NCBI GenBank assembly: GCA_020073465.1
Contig: JAIQFC010000013.1
Span: 89,742-153,741, forward strand
DNA: 64,000 bases
From: Terriglobia bacterium
GTDB taxonomy: Bacteria; Acidobacteriota; Terriglobia; Terriglobales; Acidobacteriaceae
Direction: 5' to 3'
The notes beneath the pieces are model-generated. The model was not told the DNA's origin, ran no database searches, and saw only the letters and a program-made list of their open reading frames with translations. Made by a program: the position numbers and the translations under genes. Positions 26,709 through 35,587 of this stretch are shown piece by piece (position 1 is the first letter of the stretch; each line of letters begins with the position of its first letter).

Positions 26709-27944
26709 ATGAAGAAGCCTAACGAGCCGGCGCCAGCGAATGCGCCCACCGTGAGTCTGGATACCTGGCAAGTGAAGAGTCGTCGGATCGCGGCGGCGGC
26801 TGGAGTCATTGTTTTCGCGGTTGTCTGCGCCCTGACTCTGAACCGCAGTTTCTTCGAGCAAATCGCGAACAACATCTTTTTCTCACTCACGGTAGCTGGC
26901 TGTGCCATTCTTTTTGTTTCCGTGCGTCCTCTGCGCGAGTTCCCGCAGGTAGCAGCCGTCGGATCGATTCTGGTTGGTATGCAGTTGTTTGTTCTGAAGG
27001 TCCCTCTCAGAGCCTTGCCTGCTCTCGCGTTGTTGGGGATGAGCAGCTTGCTGTTGTTGGTGATCAGAAGAATCTGGAGTGGCGATGAGGAGCGTCCGTT
27101 GCTGCACTACGCCATCTTCCCGCCCTTGCTATTCATACTGCTCGGATACTTCGGTTCTGGCCCGCTGGAGATTACAGGCCGGCTCCATCCCAAAACGCTC
27201 GACCTGTTCTTGTACAGCTTTGATCAGAGTCTCGGCGTGCAATTGAGTTTCAAGGTGGGTCAAGTCGTGTTGCCATCGCCGTTGCTCACCCGGGCCGCGC
27301 TGGCCATGTACTACGTGCTCCCGATCGCGATCTTGTTTACTTATGCCAGGCAGTTGGTTCGCGACCGCAATCTCGCGATGACCGCCTTCCTGTCGTTTCT
27401 CATTGCCGGACCCGTGGGAGTCGTGTTCTATAACCTGGTTCCGGCCTGCGGTCCGGCGTATCTGTTTGGCGCGAAGTTTCCCTTCGAGCCTCTTTCCATG
27501 CAACAACTGAACCAGCTACCGCTCCAGGCGCTGACGATTGCGGGTCCCCGCAATGCCTTCCCCTCCTTGCATCTTGGCTGGGCACTGCTCGTCTGGTGGT
27601 ATTCGGAGGGCTTGTCCCGCTGGGCGAAGAGTGCCGCTGTAGGTTTTCTGGTGGGGACTGTGTTCGCAACCCTTGGCCTGGGAGAGCACTACTTCATCGA
27701 CCTGGTGATGGCGTTTCCGTTTGCACTGATGATCCAGGCCGCATGCGCATTGAAGGTCTCAGGGCTGGACGCGCGCAGGCTCATTCCGCTGTTGACAGGC
27801 TTGGCGCTGATGCTGGTGTGGGTCGTCCTGCTCCGGTGGGGCCTGCCGGTGGTCTGGATAAACCCGGTCATGCCCTGGCTATTCGTCGCTGGCACGATCG
27901 GTTTGAGTATTTTCTTGCAGGCTCGATTGCGACGAGTGCTTTGA
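26709..27944 (+). CDS. PAP2-superfamily membrane phosphatase/transferase (IPC-synthase-like)
   Basis: A 411-residue polytopic protein. The PAP2 signature is in the second half: GPRNAFPSLHLGWALL (His288) and GLGEHYFIDLVMAFPFAL (His327), with the earlier Arg of the first motif less clear. The spacing resembles the PAP2_3 group, which includes inositol-phosphorylceramide-synthase-type enzymes and lipid phosphatases. It could remove or transfer a lipid phosphate head group. Its placement among GT87-like proteins suggests a role in glycolipid or polyprenyl-phosphate recycling. Confidence 0.85.
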   Translation: MKKPNEPAPANAPTVSLDTWQVKSRRIAAAAGVIVFAVVCALTLNRSFFEQIANNIFFSLTVAGCAILFVSVRPLREFPQVAAVGSILVGMQLFVLKVPLRALPALALLGMSSLLLLVIRRIWSGDEERPLLHYAIFPPLLFILLGYFGSGPLEITGRLHPKTLDLFLYSFDQSLGVQLSFKVGQVVLPSPLLTRAALAMYYVLPIAILFTYARQLVRDRNLAMTAFLSFLIAGPVGVVFYNLVPACGPAYLFGAKFPFEPLSMQQLNQLPLQALTIAGPRNAFPSLHLGWALLVWWYSEGLSRWAKSAAVGFLVGTVFATLGLGEHYFIDLVMAFPFALMIQAACALKVSGLDARRLIPLLTGLALMLVWVVLLRWGLPVVWINPVMPWLFVAGTIGLSIFLQARLRRVL

Positions 27945-27953
27945 CATCCGGCG

Positions 27954-28838
27954 TCAACTGTCAAGCTGCTCCGTGTTCTCCGAACTCTTCCCGCGGCACA
28001 GCACGACGACCAGCATGGGAAGGTAGAGAAAAAGCACTGTCCAGCGTCCCACCTCACCGAAGCTGTGGGGCATGCGATACCAGCGCCAGATGCCTGCACC
28101 CCAACTAAAGAAGACCGTCCAGATGATCTCGCGGCGTGACTTGGGAATCAGCCACAGAGTGAAGCTATCGAAAAACCAACGCTGCGGCATCAGTGCGGAC
28201 AGAAACAGCAGCCACGCATCGCGGCTCCTGTAGCGAAGCAGGGCCAGCACGAGTAACGGGCCGGGCAACACTACCAAGGGGATAAAGTGTTGATAGTTCC
28301 GGGCCTGCTGCAGCCACAGCAACGGCCACTCCGGCATCACCGCAAGGCTCAGCACTGCGAGCAGTGAACAGGCAATCAGGCCGCGGCGACTCATGTGGGT
28401 GAGCAGCACCGGCAGGCCGACTTGCGGCTTCGCCAGCGTTGCCGGCAGCAGCAGCGGCACTAACGCCCCGGCGGCGATCAGAGGAGACCACTGCACGGTC
28501 AGGATTCCAGCCCAGTACGGATAAGCCAGGAAGATCAGAAGCCTGACGTAGCCTGTCCGCGTAAGTCCGAAGGCGAGCAGGGAAGAGCTGATGCCCCAGA
28601 AAGCCCCGGCTGCGACCTCCGGTTGGAGGCGCACAAACGGCAGGGCGAAGAAGGCAGCGGTGAGCGGATACTGCTCAAACGGCGTGTCGTAAGGATTCTG
28701 CCGGGCGAGCACCTGGTGCGCGAGATGCAAAGCCCAGCGGAAGTCGGCCGCGTCCTGATGAAAGTGTTTCATCAGGAACCAGCAACAGATGCCGCTGGCC
28801 GCGCCAATTGCTGCGGAAACTGCAATGCGTACTCGCAT
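27954..28838 (-). CDS. Polytopic membrane protein, GT87-like, short form
   Basis: A 294-residue protein with about eight helices. The N-terminal pattern FRWALHLAHQVLARQNPYD and FEQYPLTAAFFALPFVRL follows the GT87/DUF2029 layout, including the loop with NPYD. It is about 100 residues shorter than the neighbours at 25440 and 28907 and may be a reduced family member. Convergent with the PAP2 gene (nine-base gap) and divergent from the 28907 gene. Confidence 0.75.
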   Translation of the reverse strand: MRVRIAVSAAIGAASGICCWFLMKHFHQDAADFRWALHLAHQVLARQNPYDTPFEQYPLTAAFFALPFVRLQPEVAAGAFWGISSSLLAFGLTRTGYVRLLIFLAYPYWAGILTVQWSPLIAAGALVPLLLPATLAKPQVGLPVLLTHMSRRGLIACSLLAVLSLAVMPEWPLLWLQQARNYQHFIPLVVLPGPLLVLALLRYRSRDAWLLFLSALMPQRWFFDSFTLWLIPKSRREIIWTVFFSWGAGIWRWYRMPHSFGEVGRWTVLFLYLPMLVVVLCRGKSSENTEQLDS

Positions 28839-28906
28839 ACCGGGATGTGCCCCATAAGTTGTAACATGAGCGGTTTGAGCGGGACTTTACCGGGGAGAAC
28901 GCGACT

Positions 28907-30202
28907 TTGCAGACACGTCCGCGGCCGCTGTATGGGTTTCTCTTTGCCTTGCTGGCGGCAACGAGTACCTGGTTTTACTTCATTGAGATACTGAAGCCGA
29001 TGCAGGTTGCCGATGCTGCGGCGCACAATCGTCCTCGGGGAAATCTTTCTGACCTTTATCCGCGCTGGCTGGGAGCCCGGGAACTACTGCTGCGCGGCCG
29101 CAATCCCTACAGTTCTGAGATCACGATTGAGATCCAGAAGGGATACTACGGGCGGGCGCTCGATACTGCGCGGCCGGAGGATCCAAAGGACCAGCAGGGC
29201 TTTGCCTACCCGGTCTACGTGGTCTTCATTTTGGCGCCGGTGATCGGTTTTTCGTTTCATACGGTGCAAACTCTCTTTCATTGGCTGCTGATTGGTATTA
29301 CGGCGGCGAGCGTGTTGCTGTGGTTGCGAACGCTGCCGTGGAAGTTGCCACGGCTAGTCATCGCGAGTTGCGTGGTTCTGACGCTGGGCAGCGTGCCAGC
29401 TGTGCAGGGAATCAAGCTGCAGCAGTTGAGCCTTCTGGTTGCCGCTCTCCTGGCTGCCAGCGCTGCGAGCGCGGCCAGTGGATTTCCATTCTTAGGTGGG
29501 TCGATTCTGGCGTTAGCAACGATCAAACCGCAGCTGGCATGGCCGCTGGTAGCCTGGTTGCTGCTCTGGGCGGCGAGTGAATGGAAGACTCGTCGGCGAC
29601 TGGTGTTCGGTTTTGCGACGATGATGGCGCTTCTTCTGATTGCCTCCGAAGTAATCTTGCCGGGTTGGTGGCGAATGTTCCTCCAAGCCGTGCGCCAGTA
29701 CCACCAATACACGCAGAATGAATCGATTCTGGAGTTGATGCTGGGCCCACTTGGCGGCATGATCCTGGCGGCGATAGCGAGCCTGGGAACGGGAGGGTTG
29801 GTCTGGAAGTTGCGCCATGAACAGGCAGGTTCAGAAGGGCTTGGCGGCGCCATAGCGCTGGTTCTGACCCTGACGGTGCTCGTCGTGCCTATGTACGCGC
29901 CCTACAATCAAGTCCTGCTCTTGCCTGCGATCCTGTTATTGGCAAGGGATTCGCACGCTCTGACATCGTCATCGCGGTCCGCACGAGTCCTATATGTTTC
30001 CACGTGCGTGGTCCTGATCTGGCCATGGCTCGCAAGTATGGGACTGGCCGCCGCCTGGCTGGTTTCCAGCGCGGCCGCGCTCCGCGGCTGGAAACTGCCG
30101 TTTTACGCCACTTTCGTGCTGCCTTTACTGGTCTTCGCGCTCGCACTGCTGGACGCCCAACGCCGGTCCCGCGGCTTGCGAGTACGAGACGCGGCAGAGT
30201 AG
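28907..30202 (+). CDS. DUF2029 (GT87-like) integral membrane glycosyltransferase candidate
   Basis: A 431-residue protein with about ten helices. The first loop has DLYPRWLGARELLLRGRNPYS, a typical DUF2029 acceptor/donor loop, here slightly longer than in other members. GFAYPVYVVFILAP and ATIKPQLAWPLVAWLLL follow. The start is TTG 28907 with GGGGAG nine bases upstream; no better ATG precedes the first helix. Related to the genes at 25440 and 27954, consistent with local duplication. Confidence 0.82.
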   Translation: MQTRPRPLYGFLFALLAATSTWFYFIEILKPMQVADAAAHNRPRGNLSDLYPRWLGARELLLRGRNPYSSEITIEIQKGYYGRALDTARPEDPKDQQGFAYPVYVVFILAPVIGFSFHTVQTLFHWLLIGITAASVLLWLRTLPWKLPRLVIASCVVLTLGSVPAVQGIKLQQLSLLVAALLAASAASAASGFPFLGGSILALATIKPQLAWPLVAWLLLWAASEWKTRRRLVFGFATMMALLLIASEVILPGWWRMFLQAVRQYHQYTQNESILELMLGPLGGMILAAIASLGTGGLVWKLRHEQAGSEGLGGAIALVLTLTVLVVPMYAPYNQVLLLPAILLLARDSHALTSSSRSARVLYVSTCVVLIWPWLASMGLAAAWLVSSAAALRGWKLPFYATFVLPLLVFALALLDAQRRSRGLRVRDAAE

Positions 30203-30273
30203 TCTCTTGAACAGAGTCCACGGTGCATTCGTGCCTGTCAGGGCACCTGCAGCCGCGTGCGATTCACGATTTC

Positions 30274-31953
30274 ATGGCCCTTACCGCACTAGGTCATTCT
30301 CAAAGTTCCAGCACCGGGGTTTTTCCCAAACTGATCCTCGTGCAGGGGAACGAGCAGAAGGACATTGTCCTCAACCGCACTCCTTTCAGCGTAGGACGAA
30401 AGGTCGACAAGGATCTGGTGATTGCCGATCCTCGCGTCTCCCGCGATCATGCCCAGATTGTTCAGGAAGAGAGCGTGTTTTATCTGGTTGACCAGGGGAG
30501 TAAGCACGGTACCTTCGTCAACGGCGAGCGCATTCAGCGGCAAAAACTGGAACCGAACGATCGCCTGGAGTTTGGGGCACGCGACTCTGCATACGTAATC
30601 TTCAATCCGGCGCACGCCACCTCCAACACGGCGCGCGAATTCTTGAGCCAGATCTCCGGGATCCAGATCAAGCAGGAGGCTACGGATCTGGAGAAGCTCA
30701 CACTCTTTCTCGAAGCTGCGCGCAAGCTGAATACGGCCGGGGTGCTCGACGAAATTCTGATGACCATGCTCGACGTCACCTTGCAGTTGACTCGTGCCGA
30801 GCGCGGCTATGTTTTTCTCAAGGATGAAGAAGGGAAGTTGCGGCTGGCTGCGGGTCGGAATTCAAAGAAAGAGCCCCTGCTCGATGACACCACGATTTCG
30901 CATTCAATTCTTGAGGAGTCGCTACGAGCGAATTCCGAGTTTCTGATCACCGATACCAGCCAGTCACTCGACCTTGCGGGGCGGCAGAGCATTGTGGCCT
31001 ACGATCTGCGGACGGTGGTCTGTATCCCGCTGCGCAAGTTCCAGGTACAGGCCAGTCGCGGAGGTCAGACGCCAGTACCCGCGCCCAATGCGGCCGAGGT
31101 GATGGGTGTGCTGTACGTGGACTCGCGTTTTCGTTCCCAGGACATCGCGGGCGTCGGCCATGAAATCCTGCACGTGATCGCGACCGAAGCGGCGTCGCTG
31201 ATTGAAAATGCGCGTCTGGTGCAGGCGGAAGAGGAAGCTCGCCGCTATCAGCAAGAGCTTTCGATCGCTGCCGGTATCCAGCAGCGGTTGATGCAGGTGA
31301 GGATTCCCGAAGTGCCTTTTGCTCGTCTTCATCCGAGGAACGTTCCCTGTAAGGAAATCGGAGGGGATTTTTACGACGCGGTAAATACCAAAGAAGGCCT
31401 TGCCGTCGTGCTCACCGACGTGAGCGGGAAGGGTGTATCTGCGGCTTTGCTCGCGTCGACATTGCAGGGAATGATTTATTCGCACCTGACCACAGGAATG
31501 CCGCTGCTGGAAGTCGTCAACGCCGTCAATCGTTTCCTCACCGACAAGCTGGTGGGGGAGAAATACGCGACCATGCTGCTGGTCCGGCTGCGGCGCGATG
31601 GCGATCTCGAGTATGTGAATTGCGGGCACGTTCCGCCGTTGCTAGTGTGCGGCGGAGAAGTAATCCGCCCGCCACATGGCAATGTTCCGGTGGGGCTGCT
31701 CAGCGATGCCACCTTCGAGAGTGCACGCTGCCAGCTCAATTCCGGCGACCGCTTCATTCTGGTCACGGACGGCGTGACCGAAGCAGAGAATGCGGCCGGC
31801 GATTTCTTTGAGGATTCGAGGCTGGAGGCTGTTGCAGCAAAAACTCCGACGCTGGAAGGGATTTTTGCAGCGGTCTCGGAGTTCTGCGGCGGGAATCCCC
31901 TCGGCGATGACTGCACTGTGGTTGAGCTGATGTACTCGAATCCCGAGGCGTAG
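30274..31953 (+). CDS. FHA-GAF-PP2C (SpoIIE/RsbU-type) serine phosphatase
   Basis: A 559-residue cytoplasmic signalling protein. The FHA domain (about residues 20-115) has FSVGRKVDKDLVI, DPRVSRDHAQIV and GSKHGTFVNGER, the phosphothreonine-binding set. A GAF domain follows (about 150-320), then a coiled segment (AEEEARRYQQELSIAAGIQ) and a PP2C/SpoIIE domain (about 345-555). The metal motifs are GGDFYD, VLTDVSGKG, VTDGVTEAEN and DDCTVVEL. Such enzymes often dephosphorylate anti-sigma antagonists; no partner is nearby. ATG 30274 is used; a GTG at 30223 would add 17 residues. Confidence 0.9.
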   Translation: MALTALGHSQSSSTGVFPKLILVQGNEQKDIVLNRTPFSVGRKVDKDLVIADPRVSRDHAQIVQEESVFYLVDQGSKHGTFVNGERIQRQKLEPNDRLEFGARDSAYVIFNPAHATSNTAREFLSQISGIQIKQEATDLEKLTLFLEAARKLNTAGVLDEILMTMLDVTLQLTRAERGYVFLKDEEGKLRLAAGRNSKKEPLLDDTTISHSILEESLRANSEFLITDTSQSLDLAGRQSIVAYDLRTVVCIPLRKFQVQASRGGQTPVPAPNAAEVMGVLYVDSRFRSQDIAGVGHEILHVIATEAASLIENARLVQAEEEARRYQQELSIAAGIQQRLMQVRIPEVPFARLHPRNVPCKEIGGDFYDAVNTKEGLAVVLTDVSGKGVSAALLASTLQGMIYSHLTTGMPLLEVVNAVNRFLTDKLVGEKYATMLLVRLRRDGDLEYVNCGHVPPLLVCGGEVIRPPHGNVPVGLLSDATFESARCQLNSGDRFILVTDGVTEAENAAGDFFEDSRLEAVAAKTPTLEGIFAAVSEFCGGNPLGDDCTVVELMYSNPEA

Positions 31954-32002
31954 CTTTTCTCACAAGCAGCTTCGGATCGGCCGTCTCAAGTGGAATACCT
32001 GC

Positions 32003-34408
32003 CTACTCCACGGTCACGCTGTAGTCGGTACCCTCCCAGCGATTCTCATCGGGCCAGAAAAAGGTGAAGACAGCTCGTCCTCCGGCTGGCAGTGTAGCGG
32101 TCGGCAAATCAAGCGTGTGGATGCCCAGGCCCGTATCTTTCGTGTTCGTATCCTGAGCGCTCTTCCAGCCGTCGATGCTCCAGTGCACGAGTGCAGGCGC
32201 TAACAGCACGATCCGGAGGGTCTTGCTGCGCGGGATTGTGCGGCACTTGTTATTGACCCTCCACCCGAAGACCTGGCGCGTGGGTTTCTCAATTAAATAA
32301 CGTTGCACCGTTTGCGGAGGCTGATCGAAGATTCTGCCATCGCGCAGCGAGCGGCGGAGCTTCACATACTCTGAGTGGGCCCAGACCAGCGGGCAGGCCG
32401 AGCCTGAGGGTTTTCCGCGGAACAGTTCGAGCGGCGGAATGTCAGCGCTGTCCCAGACTTGCTCGGGGAGTAGGCGGCTCTGTCCCGCCGGGGACTGCTC
32501 CATCACCGTGAGCAGAGTTTCCGCCTCATCGCGCTTGCCAGCAGCCAGTGCGTAGTGAGCGCGTTCGCCCGCGAGCAGGGGCCAGGGACGGCCGATGCCG
32601 GTTCCGTTGAATGCCGAACCATCGCGGTGCTCGCCGTATCCGTCCCCGTTGTAGCGGTACCAGCAGGGCCCTTGCGGCAACTCCACGCGCAAAAGAGCGT
32701 CGATGGCCTTTACGGTGTTGGTGATTCGCGGATCGTTGTGGGCGCGCAGTCCAAATCGTACCAACGCCAGAGAATCGGGGCTGATGATGTGGAAGGCGCG
32801 CTCCAGGTTTTCTCCCGGCGGGCGATTCTTGATGGGAACGAAACCCTGGGTTGGGGAAGGAGAGCAATCCGTATCCGGAGGCGCGATGCGGACGTAGTAG
32901 CCATCCACGCCCAGTTGGTGCGCCAGGTCCCCGCCAGTGGCATAGACCCAGCGCTCGATGTTGTCGTTCCAGGCATCAGCGACGTCGAGCAGAGTCTGGA
33001 CGGCGTCGTGATGACCTGTCAGTTCTGCAATGTCGGCGGTCGCCAGCAGCGCGGAAATCTCCGCGGCCAGAGTGAATGGAGAGTATCCCGCATCTTCTTC
33101 CCATCGATCCTGCTGCGTGACCGGACCATTGCGAAGGATGAAGCTGGCGGCGCGTTGCACCATGGGCCACCAGCGCTGCAGGTTGCCCAGGGTTTCCGGG
33201 GCTTCACGGCGCAACAGGTCGAGCAACAAGATAGGAAAGGCGGTCTCGTCCATCTGGATGCCATTCCAGTAAGGACGTCCGTCCAGCCACAGATTCTGCG
33301 CCCAGTTGCCGGCGGCTTCCTGCGTTGCTTCCAGGTAGCGAAGCACTCGGACGGCATCGGTTACCGCGCCGGCGGCGAGCAGAGCTCCGGCGGTCTCGAC
33401 AAGGTCACGCGGCCAGACCAGATGGTAGCCGCCAAGATCCTCATCGCCTTTGTTGAATCCCCAGGGAATGGAGAGGCTGGCGATGATCCCACCGAGAAAA
33501 TCCTTGGACTCGTGAGTACGGAGGACGGCAGTGGACGAGCGATAGAGGTCGCGCGGACGCTGCGGTTCGTCGAGTGGGAGCAGCGAGGTTTGCCACTTTC
33601 TCCACTGGTTTACGTAGTGTTGACGAAGTTCGTCGTAGTCTTCAAGCAGGGTGGATCTGGCCTGCTGTCCCGCCTCGGTCCAGATCGCGCCGAAGCCGAG
33701 GGCCAGCACGAACTCTCCCTTGCAAGCGGCCAGATCGATTTCTGCGGTGAATGCGATATTGCCGTTCTCCGCGCGATTGTATTCCCATTGCATTTGGAAG
33801 TGCTCGGACAAGTCCTGCCACCCGTCGGAGGCGCCCACGAATCCCACCGACACCTTTTTCCACGGAGCCGAGGACGCCAGCGCGAGTGTGACGCCATCGT
33901 GTTGGGCGAAGCACATCCGGACGCCCTTGTAGTCGCCGGTCCAGCCGGTGTTGCCGTATCCGAAATTGGCCAGGTGCGGCGAGAGCAGGGCGTAGAGGCG
34001 ATAGTCAGACAGTTGCCCTTGCAGTGGCTCGAAACGAATCTTCTGCAGCACCACATTGCGATACGGATCCGTCAGGACTTCCTTATGAATCCGGTAACGA
34101 CCGCTGTTGCATGTATTGGTTAGCTCATAAACGGGTATCCCGGGCTCGAAAGGCCGGTTTTCGAAGGTGCAGTGCCGCTTCTCTTCGGAGAAGAAGTCGC
34201 GGCCATTGGTGACGATAAACCCCATGTCGCGGGTGCAGGCCTGGTCCACACGCGGAAAATAGACTTCGTTGAGAATGCCGTGACTCAATGTGAACCAGAC
34301 TTTGCTGTGCTGGTTCAGGGCTGTGCCGGCACCAGATTTTGCGCTCGAGGTCCAGCGAGGAGGAATTCCGGGCCAGCCCGGCGCATAGCGTGTAGGGGAA
34401 TCCGTCAT
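32003..34408 (-). CDS. GH15 glucoamylase/glucodextranase-like enzyme
   Basis: An 801-residue glycoside hydrolase. The N-terminal beta-sandwich (about 20-280; HSKVWFTLSHGILNEVYFP, then GYGNTGWTGDYKGVRM) is typical of bacterial GH15. The alpha/alpha-barrel has WPRDLVETAGALLAAG at about residue 335, NLWLDGRPYWNGIQMDE, and the acidic C-terminal motif WAHSEYVKL at about 675. It should release glucose from alpha-glucans or dextrins. No signal peptide is visible at ATG 34408 (MTDSPTRYAPGWPG), so it may act in the cytoplasm. The longer frame to 34519 is not supported. Confidence 0.92.
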   Translation of the reverse strand: MTDSPTRYAPGWPGIPPRWTSSAKSGAGTALNQHSKVWFTLSHGILNEVYFPRVDQACTRDMGFIVTNGRDFFSEEKRHCTFENRPFEPGIPVYELTNTCNSGRYRIHKEVLTDPYRNVVLQKIRFEPLQGQLSDYRLYALLSPHLANFGYGNTGWTGDYKGVRMCFAQHDGVTLALASSAPWKKVSVGFVGASDGWQDLSEHFQMQWEYNRAENGNIAFTAEIDLAACKGEFVLALGFGAIWTEAGQQARSTLLEDYDELRQHYVNQWRKWQTSLLPLDEPQRPRDLYRSSTAVLRTHESKDFLGGIIASLSIPWGFNKGDEDLGGYHLVWPRDLVETAGALLAAGAVTDAVRVLRYLEATQEAAGNWAQNLWLDGRPYWNGIQMDETAFPILLLDLLRREAPETLGNLQRWWPMVQRAASFILRNGPVTQQDRWEEDAGYSPFTLAAEISALLATADIAELTGHHDAVQTLLDVADAWNDNIERWVYATGGDLAHQLGVDGYYVRIAPPDTDCSPSPTQGFVPIKNRPPGENLERAFHIISPDSLALVRFGLRAHNDPRITNTVKAIDALLRVELPQGPCWYRYNGDGYGEHRDGSAFNGTGIGRPWPLLAGERAHYALAAGKRDEAETLLTVMEQSPAGQSRLLPEQVWDSADIPPLELFRGKPSGSACPLVWAHSEYVKLRRSLRDGRIFDQPPQTVQRYLIEKPTRQVFGWRVNNKCRTIPRSKTLRIVLLAPALVHWSIDGWKSAQDTNTKDTGLGIHTLDLPTATLPAGGRAVFTFFWPDENRWEGTDYSVTVE

Positions 34409-34580
34409 AGAGGGTCTTGTCCCGTGTGATGGGGCGGCCGCCAGCGGCCCATGAATTGAGAATTTACAAAACTTTGACCGCCCTGGTTCACAGTCGGCAT
34501 CAAAATAACAAAGGATCAAGCAACTTTACAGATTACAGAGACGCTCGGATCAACGATAATGGCCGGGCCGACCGAACCCT

Positions 34581-35459
34581 ATGTCACGCGGATTCAAATT
34601 GTTCGATGTACGAGCCTGGAGCATGGTATCAGCCCTATGCGCGTGCTTCCTCATGCTGTCCCCGAGTGGGGTGGCTGAGCCCGCTTCGAGTCTGTCCGTG
34701 ACTTCGCGCCTCGATCACGGGTTCTCTGGCCTCTATAATCTGGACTTTGTAGGGGCTCAGCAGGACTTCGCCGGCTGGGAATCGCAGCATCCGGATGATC
34801 CCGTAGGTCCGGTCAGTGAGGCTGCCGGATACTTGTTTTCGGAGTTCAACCGGCTTGGAGTGCTCGAGGCGCAGTTCTATGAAAATGACAACGCGTTCGC
34901 CGGACGAACCAAGTTCACCGCTGATCCCGCGGTCAAGGACCGCTTCCAAGGTGCTCTAGCCCGCGCGGAGACTCTGGCTCATGCCCGGCTAGCGAAGAAC
35001 CCCAAGGACTCTGATGCGCTGTTTGCCTTGACGCTGTCTTCGGGATTGCAGGCTGACTACACGGCCCTCATCGAGAAGCGCAATCTGGCCTCACTGCACT
35101 ACACCAAGCAGGCATCCACTTGGGCCGACCAGTTGCTCGCTGTCTGCCACGACTGCTACGACGCCCATCTGGCAACGGGATTCACCAAGTACATTGTCGG
35201 CAGCATGGCGGCGCCGGTGCGTTGGATGCTGCGCCTTGGCGGCATTCCTGCCGATAAGCGAGGCGGCATTGCCGATCTGCAGCTAACGGCGGAGCGGGGC
35301 CACTACCTGGCGCCCTTTGCCCGCATTCTTCTGGCGATCGCCTATGTGCGCGAGAAAGACAAGCCTCGCGCTCTGCAGATGCTTACCTCGCTGCGTGCGG
35401 ATTTCCCCGGCAATGGCCTGTTCCCCCGCGAGATCGCCCGCCTGCAGGCTTCCCACTAG
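34581..35459 (+). CDS. Secreted TPR-like hypothetical protein
   Basis: A 292-residue protein with a signal sequence (VSALCACFLMLSPSGVA). Helical repeat-like segments follow, ending in YLAPFARILLAIAYVREKD, which resembles a TPR unit. A Cys pair (VCHDCYDAH) sits at about residue 188. I do not recognise a specific family. It lies divergent from the GH15 gene and about 130 bp upstream of pstS on the same strand, but the PHO-box array separates it from pstS. Confidence 0.72.
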   Translation: MSRGFKLFDVRAWSMVSALCACFLMLSPSGVAEPASSLSVTSRLDHGFSGLYNLDFVGAQQDFAGWESQHPDDPVGPVSEAAGYLFSEFNRLGVLEAQFYENDNAFAGRTKFTADPAVKDRFQGALARAETLAHARLAKNPKDSDALFALTLSSGLQADYTALIEKRNLASLHYTKQASTWADQLLAVCHDCYDAHLATGFTKYIVGSMAAPVRWMLRLGGIPADKRGGIADLQLTAERGHYLAPFARILLAIAYVREKDKPRALQMLTSLRADFPGNGLFPREIARLQASH

Positions 35460-35500
35460 ATTCTGTTCCGCGTCGCGCTTCATCGATCTTCAGCGGCCGG

Positions 35501-35556
35501 TTGTCATCAGAAATTCACCCATTTGTAACCTTCCTGTAACACCGCGCCGATAGAAC
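35501..35556 (+). promoter_or_regulatory. PHO-box array and -10 of pstS
   Basis: Four heptamers start at 35501 (TTGTCAT), 35512 (AATTCAC), 35523 (TTGTAAC) and 35534 (CTGTAAC), an exact 11-bp period. The last two match the PhoB consensus half-site best. A -10-like TAGAAC at 35551 begins ten bases after the array, the spacing known for PhoB-activated promoters. Confidence 0.75.
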
Positions 35557-35587
35557 GAGGACATCTAATCTCAGGAGGGATTCTCTG

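Noticed and set aside
28859..28865. TTGTAAC heptamer upstream of the 28907 gene
   Set aside because: No second heptamer lies 11 bp away, so it is not a PHO box.
32555..34123. 522-codon plus-strand frame
   Set aside because: Antisense of the GH15 gene; no recognisable domain or ribosome site.
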